IMG/VR virus record: IMGVR_UViG_3300045742_000176
Location: 1 to 31,368 of that record
DNA from: a virus
Strand: one strand, 5' to 3'
DNA: 31,368 nt
Below the pieces are notes generated by a model that saw only the letters and a program-made list of their open reading frames with translations, was not told where the DNA came from and did not search any database. Shown piece after piece: positions 21,719-29,605 of the stretch; within the stretch, counting starts at the first letter, position 1, and each line of letters opens with the position of its first letter. Position numbers and translations under genes: made by a program.

Positions 21719-23236
21719 ATGGACCTGACGCCGTACTCGAGCGTGAAGCCGCTCATGGGTCCTCTGGACCAGTGGCTCACGGCGGAGGACGCTGAGCGTC
21801 TCCAGGCGTACAGCATCTATGAGGCGATCTACCGGAACGTCCCGCAGGCGTTCAAGTTGATCCAGCGGGGCGACGAGCAGAACCCGATCTACCTGCCGTC
21901 GGCCCGGACGATCATCGAGGCCAAGAACAGGTTCCTCGCCAAGGGATGGAACTACTCCCTGGTGCCGGGGCTCGGGACCGACCAGGACCGGGCTGCCCTG
22001 GGCTACGCGATGGAGACCCTCTTCCGCCGGGAGATCATCCGCACCAAGTTCAAGACCCAGAAGCGCTGGGGTCTCGTGCGTGGCGACTCCGTGTGGCACG
22101 TCGTGGCCGACGAGGAGAAGCCGGAGGGCTCCCGCATCTCGGTGTACGAGATCGACCCGGCGTCCTTCTTCCCCATCTACGACCCGTGGAACCCCGACAA
22201 GATCACCGGCGTGCACCTGGTGGACCCGGTGGAGAACGAGGCCGGGAAGGTCGTCATCAAGCGGCAGACCTACCGGAAGACCGAGTCCGGCACCATCTCC
22301 TACGAACTGTCGTGGTGGGAGACCGGGGCCTGGGACGACCGGGACCCGTCCATCAAGTTGAAGAAGGCCAACGGGAAGGACATCCCCGAGGGCGACTACA
22401 ACGCGCCGGACACCTACGAACTCCCGGCCCGGATCACCTCGCTGCCGGTGTACCACATCAAGAACAACCGGGTCACGAGCCAGCCCTTCGGCACCTCGGA
22501 CCTCGCGGGCTTCGAGACCCTCTTCGCGGGCATCAACCAGACCATCTCCGACGAGGACCTGACCCTGGCGATGCAGGGCCTCGGGCTCTACTGGACCAAC
22601 AGCGGCCCTCCGACGGACGACGAGGGCAACGAGATCAACTGGAAGTTCGGCCCCGGCTGGGTGCTCGAGATCGACGAGGACTCGGAGTTCGGGCGCATCG
22701 GGGGGGTGTCGACGGTGGAGCCGATGCAGAAGCACATCGAGGCCATCAAGGGCTCGATGCACGAGGCAGCCGGGGTGCCCGACATCGCCATCGGCTCGGT
22801 GGACACCCAGGTGGCCGAGTCCGGCATCGCTCTCGCCTTCCACATGGCCCCCATCCTCGCCGCCAACGAGGAGAAGGAGGACGAGATCAACGGGGTCATG
22901 GACCACCTGCTCTTCGACCTCACGACCATGTGGCTCCTGGAGTTCGAGGGAGTCGACACCCCGGCCCGTGTCATCTCCAACACCGGCGACCCGCTCCCGA
23001 CCAACCGGGCTGCTGTGCTGGCCGAAGTCATCCAGATGCTCAGCACCGAGCCTCCGCTGATCTCGGCCGAGTACGCTCGGACCATCCTCCAGGAGAAGTT
23101 GGGGTACGACTTCCCCGCAGAGATGGCGACCGCCGTCGTGACGGAGGCCCAGGCTCTGGCGGACGCCCGCAACGTCGACCCGTGGATCGCTCGAGCGAAG
23201 TACGAACTCCAGCAGGAGGACCAGGGTGGCCAGTAG
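21719..23236 (+). CDS. Portal protein
   Basis: A 505-residue portal (SPP1-gp6-like type). The ATG has AGGAGG 8 nt upstream. Landmarks include YEAIYRNVPQAFKLI, FRREIIRTKFKTQKRWGLVRGDSVWHVVAD, SVYEIDPASFFPIYD, LPVYHIKNNR, DLAGFETLFAGINQTISDEDLTLAMQGLGL and the stem/crown helices SGIALAFHMAPILAANEEKEDEIN. It forms the dodecameric DNA gate at one capsid vertex. It directly follows terL, the usual order. Confidence 0.92.
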   Translation: MDLTPYSSVKPLMGPLDQWLTAEDAERLQAYSIYEAIYRNVPQAFKLIQRGDEQNPIYLPSARTIIEAKNRFLAKGWNYSLVPGLGTDQDRAALGYAMETLFRREIIRTKFKTQKRWGLVRGDSVWHVVADEEKPEGSRISVYEIDPASFFPIYDPWNPDKITGVHLVDPVENEAGKVVIKRQTYRKTESGTISYELSWWETGAWDDRDPSIKLKKANGKDIPEGDYNAPDTYELPARITSLPVYHIKNNRVTSQPFGTSDLAGFETLFAGINQTISDEDLTLAMQGLGLYWTNSGPPTDDEGNEINWKFGPGWVLEIDEDSEFGRIGGVSTVEPMQKHIEAIKGSMHEAAGVPDIAIGSVDTQVAESGIALAFHMAPILAANEEKEDEINGVMDHLLFDLTTMWLLEFEGVDTPARVISNTGDPLPTNRAAVLAEVIQMLSTEPPLISAEYARTILQEKLGYDFPAEMATAVVTEAQALADARNVDPWIARAKYELQQEDQGGQ

Positions 23237-23591
23237 CACCAGCCCCAAGCGGCCGACGTCGCTGAAGATGGGGTACATGGACGTCACTGTCCGCTGGCTG
23301 GACGACAAGGCCTGGAAGGAGGCCGGGCTGGCCGACAACGAGGGAGGTCAGTTCGACGGAGCCGGGGCCACCATCTCGGTCCGGCTCGCCGAGGGCCAGC
23401 ACGACATCCACCTCCGCGAGATCCTGCTCCACGAGGTCCTCCACGCGTGCTACTACGTGTCCGGGATCTCCGTGAACGACGACCCCCGCGTGGTGCCCGA
23501 CATCGAGGAGTTCACCGTGGCCCGCGTGAGCCCCGTTCTCCTCGAGATTCTCCGGGACAATCCGGCGCTGTCGAAGTTTCTCGAGTCGTAG
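23226..23591 (+). CDS. HExxH metallopeptidase-like protein, 121 residues
   Basis: GTG at 23226 overlaps the portal end by 11 bases. LLHEVLHACYY (His69, Glu70, His73) is a zinc-binding HExxH motif; DIEEF further on may supply the third ligand. The protein is short, a SprT/ImmA-like minimal fold. As neighbour of portal and MuF-like genes it could process head proteins or be a virion-borne enzyme, though peptidase activity is not shown. Its stop is at the edge of the 88-bp element. Confidence 0.68.
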   Translation: MASSTSPKRPTSLKMGYMDVTVRWLDDKAWKEAGLADNEGGQFDGAGATISVRLAEGQHDIHLREILLHEVLHACYYVSGISVNDDPRVVPDIEEFTVARVSPVLLEILRDNPALSKFLES

Positions 23592-23592
23592 A

Positions 23593-23680
23593 GAAAAGTT
23601 TTCCAAAGTTTTTCTGCGAAACCCTAGCGTTCTCTCGAGATGGCGAGTACTCTTGGGGTTGTAGGGCTCACCGGGAGCCC
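23593..23680 (+). promoter_or_regulatory. 88-bp repeated regulatory element, rightward copy
   Basis: Block 1 (23593-23622) is identical to the minus-strand block at 8932-8961; block 2 (23647-23680) differs at two bases from the minus-strand block at 8874-8907. Both spacers are 24 nt and unlike each other apart from a CTA. Block 1 contains AAAGTTTT twice; block 2 ends in GGGCTC-ACCGG-GAGCCC. It immediately precedes AGGAGGAACC and the ATG of the 127-residue gene. Confidence 0.78.
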
Positions 23681-23702
23681 GGATCACCCAGGAGGAACCG
23701 AC

Positions 23703-24086
23703 ATGACCACTACCGCTGACTTCGCCCGCCAGGACCGTCTCGCTGCCGAGTACGGCGTCGTCGAGTCCGGCCTCCCCGTCGGCCACGAGTACCACTCCGG
23801 CGTCGACTACGCGGACCAGATGACCCTCGGCGAGTTGGTTCGCCAGGGTGGCCGCGTCACCCGCGTTCGGCTCCTGACCGAGCGCTGGCCCTCGGGCCGC
23901 ATGGCCGACATCTCCTACATCCACGGCACCCTGCCCTCGGGCAAGGTCGTCCCGCTCTACGTCGACGCCATGGGTGGCCCGCTCCGCGGCATGAAGGGCG
24001 AGTTCATCGAGTGGGCCAAGCGTGAGGGCGTCTTCGCCAAGGGCTGCGGCCTCCTCGACGAGGGCAACTGGTCAGTCCTGTACTGA
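23703..24086 (+). CDS. 127-residue protein with its own promoter element and terminator
   Basis: ATG at 23703 follows AGGAGGAACC. It begins MTTTADFARQDRLAAEYGVVESGLPVGHEYHSGVDYADQMTLGELV and ends GCGLLDEGNWSVLY. No family recognised; it is compact, mixed alpha/beta, with no signal peptide or membrane span. Unusually for the structural arm it is a single-gene unit between the 88-bp element and a 14-bp hairpin. Its codons are almost all the preferred C/G-ending ones, consistent with high expression. Confidence 0.75.
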   Translation: MTTTADFARQDRLAAEYGVVESGLPVGHEYHSGVDYADQMTLGELVRQGGRVTRVRLLTERWPSGRMADISYIHGTLPSGKVVPLYVDAMGGPLRGMKGEFIEWAKREGVFAKGCGLLDEGNWSVLY

Positions 24087-24097
24087 CCCAACTCTCC

Positions 24098-24130
24098 AGA
24101 GGCCCCGAGGACGCGCTCCTCGGGGCCTCT
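24098..24130 (+). terminator. 14-bp hairpin terminator candidate
   Basis: AGAGGCCCCGAGGA pairs perfectly with TCCTCGGGGCCTCT around a 5-nt loop, 11 nt after the stop of the 127-residue gene. There is no T tract, as is common for terminators in high-GC phages. Confidence 0.7.
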
Positions 24131-24135
24131 CGGCG

Positions 24136-24141
24136 TAGTAT
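24136..24141 (+). promoter_or_regulatory. Candidate -10 TAGTAT for a leaderless MuF-like gene
   Basis: TAGTAT, then GACCCC, then the GTG at 24148. The gap places transcription start at the start codon; no Shine-Dalgarno is present. It sits directly after the hairpin. Confidence 0.48.
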
Positions 24142-24147
24142 GACCCC

Positions 24148-25041
24148 GTGGCCACCCGAACCCCGCTCCAGACCTACCTCGTGCTCCAGAGGGCTCTGGA
24201 CGCCGACCTGCTGGCCATGCTGAACGTCACCTACAAGTCCATCAGCGCCGAGTTGACCCGGCTCCAGGGCCGGGTGGGCATCGGCAACGCTGTCCGGGCC
24301 GACCAGTTGCGCTACTCGCTCGTTCAGATCAACAGGGACCTCGCGAACTACTGGATCCGCGCTGGTGACTCCATCCTAGCACAGCAGTACCTCGCCGGTG
24401 CAGAGGCTGCTGAGGCCGCGCTGTCAGCAGGCTTCCTTCGTCGGGTGCTCCCGAGCGGTGACGTGGACTACCTGCTCCGCTCGGCTCGAGCGAGCGCCTC
24501 CAACTCGGTGGTGGCCGCGATGGAGAGGATCTCAGGTTCCTCGTACATCCCTCTCGCCGACTCGGTCTACCAGAACCAGGCACTCGCCAGTGGAAAGATC
24601 GACGAGATCGTGAACGCTGCTCTCGGCCGGGGAGCCAGTGCAGCAGAACTCGCCACGGACGTTCGGGCCTACATCAACCCGCAGGTCCGAGGAGGAGTTC
24701 GGTACTCCGCCACCAGGCTCGGCCGGACGGAGTTGAACAACGCCTTCCACGCGTCGTCGGTACGGCAGGCTCAGAAGTCCCCGTGGACGACCGGGGTGAA
24801 GTGGGAGTTGTCTGGCTCTCACCCGGTGCCCGACGAGTGCAACGACTACGCAGAGACTCAGCAGGTCCCCGGCTGGGATGTCGGGGTCTTCCGCCCCGGT
24901 GACGTCCCGATCAAGCCGCACCCGAACTGTCTCTGCTACACGACGACGGTCGACGTCGGCCGCGACGAGTTCCTCGAGCAGTACCAGTCGGGAGCGTACG
25001 ACTCGTACCTGAACGAACTCGGAGTCCCCGGCGCGCCGTAG
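24148..25041 (+). CDS. Minor head protein (phage Mu gpF-like)
   Basis: A 297-residue protein. The C-terminal half has RLGRTELNNAFHASSVRQAQ, a W..SGSHPVPDECNDYA segment and VPIKPHPNCLCYTT, the MuF signature with conserved Cys and His. The N-terminal half is helical. MuF-like proteins lie near portal in capsid assembly clusters. GTG at 24148 has no Shine-Dalgarno and seems leaderless. Confidence 0.87.
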   Translation: MATRTPLQTYLVLQRALDADLLAMLNVTYKSISAELTRLQGRVGIGNAVRADQLRYSLVQINRDLANYWIRAGDSILAQQYLAGAEAAEAALSAGFLRRVLPSGDVDYLLRSARASASNSVVAAMERISGSSYIPLADSVYQNQALASGKIDEIVNAALGRGASAAELATDVRAYINPQVRGGVRYSATRLGRTELNNAFHASSVRQAQKSPWTTGVKWELSGSHPVPDECNDYAETQQVPGWDVGVFRPGDVPIKPHPNCLCYTTTVDVGRDEFLEQYQSGAYDSYLNELGVPGAP

Positions 25042-25124
25042 GCGTTGGGGCTTCCCCTTGTGTTGCAGGATAGGGTATGCTTCCCCTCGACATACACGTC
25101 CGGCAGACCCAGGAGGGCACGGAG

Positions 25125-25955
25125 ATGGGGCTGAGCCTCGCAGACGCCGCAGTTCGCGGCAACCAGTCCAACACGACCATCGCCGACCAGAAGCAGTCGC
25201 TTCTCGAGGCAGGAGACATCGAAGGGCTCGTGGCGCTGAACCACAGCATCTTCGGCGGAGCCACCATGATGGCCAAGGAGGACGACGCTGACGAGTCCGA
25301 GGACGAGTCCGACGAGGACGACGACGAGGACGAGGACGACGACGAGGACGACGAGGACGAGGACGAGGACAAGAGCAAGAAGTCCAAGACCGACCCCCGC
25401 GACGTCCGCATCCAGGAGTTGAGCGCCGAAGCCAAGAAGCGGCGTCTCCGGTCCCGCAAGGACCGCGAGCGCATCGCCGCACTCGAGGCCGAGAACGCAC
25501 GGCTCAAGGGCACCAAGCCGAAGGCCAAGAAGGACGACGAGGACGAGGACGACGAGTCCGGCGACTCCGAGGCGCTCCGGAAGGCCCAGGAGGAGAACGA
25601 CCGTCTCAAGGACCGCCTGCTTCGGCAGGAGATCCGGGGCGAGTTCACCGACCTGGTCACCGGCCCGAAGGCGAAGGTCAAGTTCAAGGACACGAAGGCC
25701 GCGTTCCGGCTCCTCGATCTCGAAGACGTCGAGGTCGACGAGGACGGCGAGGTCGACGGGCTCGAGGACGCGATCAACGATCTCGCCAAGGCGTACCCGT
25801 TCCTGGTCGACGACGGCAAGTCCGCCGACGACAAGGACGAGGACGACGAGGACGAGAAGCCCAAGCGTCGCACCGGTCAGCGGACCGGAGGTCGTGGGAA
25901 GGCCAAGAAGCCCGACCGCGACGCTCTGATCAAGAAGTACGGCATGAAGCGCTGA
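25125..25955 (+). CDS. Capsid scaffolding protein (putative)
   Basis: A 276-residue, very charged protein. The ATG at 25125 has AGGAGGGCACGGAG upstream; an earlier ATG at 25077 lacks a site. After the N-terminal segment (residues 26-50) there is a long Asp/Glu tract, then helical heptads (RERIAALEAENARLKG; EALRKAQEENDRLKDRLLRQEI), another acidic tract and a basic C-terminus ending ALIKKYGMKR. This acidic-coil-basic layout, directly before decoration and capsid genes, is typical for scaffolds. Residues 26-50 match capsid residues 14-38. Confidence 0.82.
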   Translation: MGLSLADAAVRGNQSNTTIADQKQSLLEAGDIEGLVALNHSIFGGATMMAKEDDADESEDESDEDDDEDEDDDEDDEDEDEDKSKKSKTDPRDVRIQELSAEAKKRRLRSRKDRERIAALEAENARLKGTKPKAKKDDEDEDDESGDSEALRKAQEENDRLKDRLLRQEIRGEFTDLVTGPKAKVKFKDTKAAFRLLDLEDVEVDEDGEVDGLEDAINDLAKAYPFLVDDGKSADDKDEDDEDEKPKRRTGQRTGGRGKAKKPDRDALIKKYGMKR

Positions 25956-25997
25956 CCCTCCGGGTCGGCACCCACCACAACGAAAGGACCATCCGTC

Positions 25998-26384
25998 ATG
26001 GGCACTGCCCGATACGACAAGTACGACGGCAAGGTCGGTGGCTTCCGTGCTCCTCTCGACGCCGACTGGGACGCAGACGCGGTGGGCATCCCCACCGCCG
26101 TGGCCCTGGACGGCAATGGTCGAGTGGTCGTGGTCGCTGCCGAGGACACCGCCAAGGGTGTCCTCGTGATCGACCACCCGTTCGCCGCTGGCGACGTGGT
26201 GGACGTCATGACCGCCGGTGAGATCGTCGACTGCGAGGGACTCGCTGCCGGCACGACCTACTACTCCGCCGACGACGGCACCCTGGACTCCACCTCACCG
26301 TCCGCCGGGGCCAACGCCGTCCAGATCGGGCACACCGTCGAGGCCACTCGCCTCGTCGTTCGTGTCCAGAAGGTGCAGGGCTGA
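25998..26384 (+). CDS. Head decoration protein (putative)
   Basis: A 128-residue protein starting MGTARYDKYDGKVGGFRAPLDADWDADAVG. It is beta-rich (RVVVVAAEDTAKGVLVIDHPFAAGDVVDVMTAGEI; YSADDGTLDS), like trimeric capsid decoration proteins located between scaffold and capsid genes. GAAAGGACC precedes the ATG. Confidence 0.75.
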   Translation: MGTARYDKYDGKVGGFRAPLDADWDADAVGIPTAVALDGNGRVVVVAAEDTAKGVLVIDHPFAAGDVVDVMTAGEIVDCEGLAAGTTYYSADDGTLDSTSPSAGANAVQIGHTVEATRLVVRVQKVQG

Positions 26385-26387
26385 TCC

Positions 26388-27590
26388 ATGACCCTCCGGA
26401 CCTACACCACCGAGGACGCCAACCGCTTCCTGGCTGCCAACGACGTCGCGGGCCTCATGGCCCTGCGCGCCGAGCAGTTCGCCGGGATGCAGATGATGGC
26501 GCGGGGCTACAACGCGTCGGCCGACGTGCTGACCCAGACCGCCGACGGTCGCGACCTCAACGAGATCTGGACCGAGTTCCAGGCCACCGTCGCGATCCAG
26601 AACGAGGAGCGCCAGCGGATCATCGACCTGCTGACCTTCCCGGTCACCCAGGTGATCGAGGACGTGCCGCAGTTCGGCACGGAGGACTTCGAGGAGGCGT
26701 CGGAGTACGGCGTGCCCAAGTCCATCCGTCCCGAGGCGTCGGTGCTGTCGCTCGGCTACACCTTCAAGTGGTACGACATCTCCAACCGCTTCACCTGGCA
26801 GTTCCTCGCGGAGGCCACGGCGCAGCGGGTGGAGGCCGTCCACCAGCAGGTGCTCGACGCCGACAACCGCAAGATCTTCCAGGAGGTCATGCGGACGCTG
26901 TTCCGCAAGACCAACCGGACGGCGACGATCAAGGGCCAGAACTTCAACGTCTACACGTTCTGGAACGGGGACGGCACCGTGCCCCCGGCCTACAAGTCCA
27001 ACATGTTCGACGGGGCGCACACCCACTTCCGCACCACGGGTGCCGCGACCATCGACTCGGGCGACCTGGACGAGATCGAGGACGACTTCAAGTCCCACGG
27101 CTACTCGGCCGAGAACGGGACCACGATGTTCGTCATGGTCAACGTCACCGAGGCGAACGTCATCCGGTCCTTCCGGGTGTCGGGCGGCGACCGCTACGAC
27201 TTCATCCCCGCCACCGGCCAGCCGGGCCTGATCCTCTCCCAGGAGAGCGTCCTCAACGGCCAGCCCGCCGGCAACTTCCGGGGCCTGAACGTCATCGGGT
27301 CGTACGGCAACCTCCTCATCATCGAGGAGGACTACGTGCCCCCGGCCTACGTGGTCGCGCTCGTGTCCGGCGGTCCCGAGTCCATCCAGAACCCCATCGG
27401 CCTGCGCGAGCACAGCAACGCGAGCCTCCGGGGTCTCCGGCTGGTCAAGGGCCGCGACAACGACTACCCGCTGATCGACTCCTACTACGTCCGGGGCTTC
27501 GGCACCGGCGTGCGGCAGCGGGGAGCCGGTCTCGTGATGCAGGTGACCGCGTCGGCGACGTACACGCCTCCGACCGAGTACACCTCCTGA
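26388..27590 (+). CDS. Major capsid protein (HK97-type)
   Basis: A 400-residue protein. The sequence contains an E-loop-like stretch with GYNASADVLTQTADGRDLNEI, a spine helix region (DADNRKIFQEVMRTLFRK) and later beta segments (FRGLNVIGSYGNLLIIEEDYVPPAYVVAL; PLIDSYYVRGFGTGVRQRGAGLVMQV). It follows scaffold and decoration, and precedes neck genes. It forms the icosahedral shell. No separate protease is in this region, apart from the HExxH protein. Confidence 0.9.
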   Translation: MTLRTYTTEDANRFLAANDVAGLMALRAEQFAGMQMMARGYNASADVLTQTADGRDLNEIWTEFQATVAIQNEERQRIIDLLTFPVTQVIEDVPQFGTEDFEEASEYGVPKSIRPEASVLSLGYTFKWYDISNRFTWQFLAEATAQRVEAVHQQVLDADNRKIFQEVMRTLFRKTNRTATIKGQNFNVYTFWNGDGTVPPAYKSNMFDGAHTHFRTTGAATIDSGDLDEIEDDFKSHGYSAENGTTMFVMVNVTEANVIRSFRVSGGDRYDFIPATGQPGLILSQESVLNGQPAGNFRGLNVIGSYGNLLIIEEDYVPPAYVVALVSGGPESIQNPIGLREHSNASLRGLRLVKGRDNDYPLIDSYYVRGFGTGVRQRGAGLVMQVTASATYTPPTEYTS

Positions 27591-27607
27591 TCGGCGGGTG
27601 ACCTGAC

Positions 27608-28051
27608 ATGGCTCGGAAGTTCAACAAGCCGCTGACCAAGGACGACCTGGCATGGCTGGGGTCCCGTCGCCCGAAGTCGTACGTCGACCGCATGATCGCG
27701 GTCTACGGCGTCGAGGGCGGCGAGGACACCACGCCCGAGGAGCCCGAGAACAGCCCGGAGACGGGCGAGGACACCACGCCCGAGGAGCCCGAGAACAGCC
27801 CGGAGACGGGCGAGGGCACCGAGGGCGAGGGCCAGGCCCCCGAGGCCAGCGAGGAGGCCGGAGAGCCCGCTGAGGACGCGGAGGACGAGGACCTGATCGG
27901 CGACGACCAGGACTTCGACCCCAAGGACCACACCGAGGCCGAGATCGTGAAGCACCTCGAGGACTTCGAGGGCGACGCGGACGCGGAGAAGGTGCGGATC
28001 CTGGCACTGGAGGCCGATGGCCGTCAGCGCAAGGGCGTCCTGGCTCTCTGA
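27608..28051 (+). CDS. Head-associated protein with tandem peptide repeat, 147 residues
   Basis: Starts MARKFNKPLTKDDLAWLGSRRPKSYVDRMIAVYG. A 15-residue acidic unit (GEDTTPEEPENSPET) occurs twice, followed by a third partial, then an acidic low-complexity linker. The C-terminal HTEAEIVKHLEDFEGDADAEKVRILALEADGRQRKGVLAL is a conserved-looking tail seen after capsid genes of actinophages. It has no catalytic motif. Confidence 0.74.
   Translation: MARKFNKPLTKDDLAWLGSRRPKSYVDRMIAVYGVEGGEDTTPEEPENSPETGEDTTPEEPENSPETGEGTEGEGQAPEASEEAGEPAEDAEDEDLIGDDQDFDPKDHTEAEIVKHLEDFEGDADAEKVRILALEADGRQRKGVLAL
27719..27808 (+). repeat. 45-bp in-frame tandem duplication
   Basis: Two perfect 45-bp units (27719-27763, 27764-27808) encode GEDTTPEEPENSPET twice. 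No synonymous difference is seen, suggesting a recent slippage event. Confidence 0.85.
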
Positions 28052-28069
28052 GCCCCTGCAACCAGTCTG

Positions 28070-28105
28070 AAGAGGCCCCGGCTCCGCGTGGGGCCGGGGC
28101 CTCTT
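28070..28105 (+). terminator. 13-bp hairpin terminator candidate
   Basis: AAGAGGCCCCGGC pairs with GCCGGGGCCTCTT around a 10-nt loop, in the gap after the 147-residue gene. It may end or attenuate the capsid transcript. Confidence 0.68.
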
Positions 28106-28124
28106 CGGCAAGAGAGGGAAGACT

Positions 28125-28433
28125 GTGGCCACCGCCGACCAGATCTCATCTCTCCGGCTGCTGATCGCTCAGCCGGACGACATCGCTCCCTGGGACGACG
28201 TGACCCTGGGTGTCCGCATCGACGAGTCTGACAGCCTCGAGGCCCTTGCTGCCGTCATCTGGAGGGAGAAGGCAGCCAGTTACGCCGGTCTCGTGGACAT
28301 GAAGGAAGGCAACAGCGACCGAAAGTTGTCGCAGTTGCACAGCCAGGCTTTCGCCATGGCGGTGTCCTTCGAGTCTGCTTCGGGAGTCTCCGCCCGTCGT
28401 CCCGCCAAGACCCGGAGGATCGAGCGGCAGTGA
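28125..28433 (+). CDS. Head-to-tail adaptor-like protein, 102 residues
   Basis: GTG at 28125. It shows LRLLIAQPDDIAPWDD, IDESDSLEALAAVIWREKAASYAGLVDMKEGNSDRKLSQLHSQAFAMAVSFE, matching the common actinophage adaptor pattern with WREKAA and LVDxxEGxSxRKLS. Its stop overlaps the next GTG (GTGA). It would join portal to the neck. Confidence 0.72.
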   Translation: MATADQISSLRLLIAQPDDIAPWDDVTLGVRIDESDSLEALAAVIWREKAASYAGLVDMKEGNSDRKLSQLHSQAFAMAVSFESASGVSARRPAKTRRIERQ

Positions 28434-28837
28434 CCAAGACGCTCTTCACGACGACGGTGCGCTACGCGAACGGACAGGTTGCCCGGAACCAGGCGGTGAC
28501 CATCTTCAACCGGGGCGCAGAGACACTCCCGGATCTGTACGAAGACGCCGCTGCGACCATCCCCCTGACGAACCCTCTGCGGACCGACTACGTGGGGAAC
28601 CTCGCCTTCTACTTGGACCCTGGGTACTACGACATCGAGGCGTACGACGTCCGGGTCCCCTTCGACATCACTTCCATCGGAGACGGCAGCGCCATCGTTG
28701 CCCAGGTCTCCGGGCTTGAGTCGACAGTGGTCACTCTGGGAGAGACCGTCTCGACTCACATCTCGAGTCCTCGGCCGCACCAGGCTGCCGAGTCAGGCCG
28801 CGACTTCGCGGGCTGGTACAACGCAGGCATCGCCTGA
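28430..28837 (+). CDS. Virion head-fibre-like protein with SGRDFAGWY tail, 135 residues
   Basis: GTG overlaps the preceding stop. The N-terminus TTTVRYANGQVARNQAVTIFNRG is a beta domain (PDLYEDAAATIPLTNPL; GNLAFYLDPGYYDIEAYDVR). The C-terminus PHQAAESGRDFAGWYNAGIA is recognisable from actinophage minor structural proteins. It is grouped with the next three genes. Confidence 0.62.
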   Translation: MTKTLFTTTVRYANGQVARNQAVTIFNRGAETLPDLYEDAAATIPLTNPLRTDYVGNLAFYLDPGYYDIEAYDVRVPFDITSIGDGSAIVAQVSGLESTVVTLGETVSTHISSPRPHQAAESGRDFAGWYNAGIA

Positions 28838-28849
28838 GGAGGAAAAACC

Positions 28850-29353
28850 ATGGCAGCCAATGACCTCACCACCGAGGCCCAGATCGACGCTCTCGTCGCA
28901 GCGATCGTGGCCGACGCGAACGGGCTCCGAACCAGCATCGGGACCCTGACCTCCCTCAGCACCACCGCCAAGGCGAACCTCGTCGCGGCCATCAACGAGG
29001 TGAAGTCCGTCGCGGATGCCGCTGCGGGTGGAGGTGTGTCCATCAACGACGCGGCCACCAACACCACCCAGACCTGGTCGTCGTCCAAGATCAATGGCGA
29101 CATCACCAGCGCCGTCTCGGCCCTGGTGAACGCCGCCCCCGGGACCCTCGACACCCTGGACGAACTCGCCGCTGCGCTGGGCGACGACGCGAACTTCGCC
29201 TCCACGGTCACCACGGCTCTGGCGGCCCGTCTCCGGGTCGACACGGCGGCACAGGGCCTCACCGGCACCCAGCAGTCCAACGCGCTGACCAACCTCGGTC
29301 TCGCCTTCAGTTCGGCCGACTTCGCTGCGGACTACAACGCCGCTGTCGCCTGA
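28850..29353 (+). CDS. Head-fibre-like structural protein, 167 residues
   Basis: Begins MAANDLTTEAQIDALVAAIV. The rest has LVAAINEVKSVADAAAGGG, INDAATNTTQTWSSSKIN, LDTLDELAAALGDDANFASTVTTALAARL and QGLTGTQQSNALTNLGL, as in tail- or head-fibre shafts. Its first 20 residues match those of the next gene at 12 positions, so both may dock to the capsid by the same anchor. Confidence 0.7.
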   Translation: MAANDLTTEAQIDALVAAIVADANGLRTSIGTLTSLSTTAKANLVAAINEVKSVADAAAGGGVSINDAATNTTQTWSSSKINGDITSAVSALVNAAPGTLDTLDELAAALGDDANFASTVTTALAARLRVDTAAQGLTGTQQSNALTNLGLAFSSADFAADYNAAVA

Positions 29354-29365
29354 GAGGTCTAGCCC

Positions 29366-29605
29366 ATGGCCTCCAACGACATCGTCACCGAAGGGCAGGT
29401 CGACGATCTCGTCGCTGCCCTCAGCGGAGACTTGAAGTGGCTCACGAACTTCGGCGTCTACGGATGGAAGACTGGGGACTCGGACCCCACGGTCGGAGGA
29501 ACGGTCACCCTTCCGGCGGGCATCTGGATCATCGTCCTTGACAATGGAGCGTCCGCACCGTCTTGGACTCCGACTGGCGCAGTCGTGATCGAGGCAGCGG
29601 CGTGA
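29366..29605 (+). CDS. 79-residue protein sharing the fibre anchor
   Basis: MASNDIVTEGQVDDLVAALS resembles the start of the previous protein. After it comes a short beta domain, LKWLTNFGVYGWKTGDSDPTVGGTVTLPAGIWIIVLDNGASAPSW. Probably a minor capsid decoration or a shortened head fibre. Its stop overlaps the next gene's start (GTGA). Confidence 0.65.
   Translation: MASNDIVTEGQVDDLVAALSGDLKWLTNFGVYGWKTGDSDPTVGGTVTLPAGIWIIVLDNGASAPSWTPTGAVVIEAAA

Noticed and set aside
25287-25374. GAC/GAG repeat tract as a DNA-level tandem repeat
   Set aside because: It is explained by the Asp/Glu-rich coding tract in the scaffold protein.
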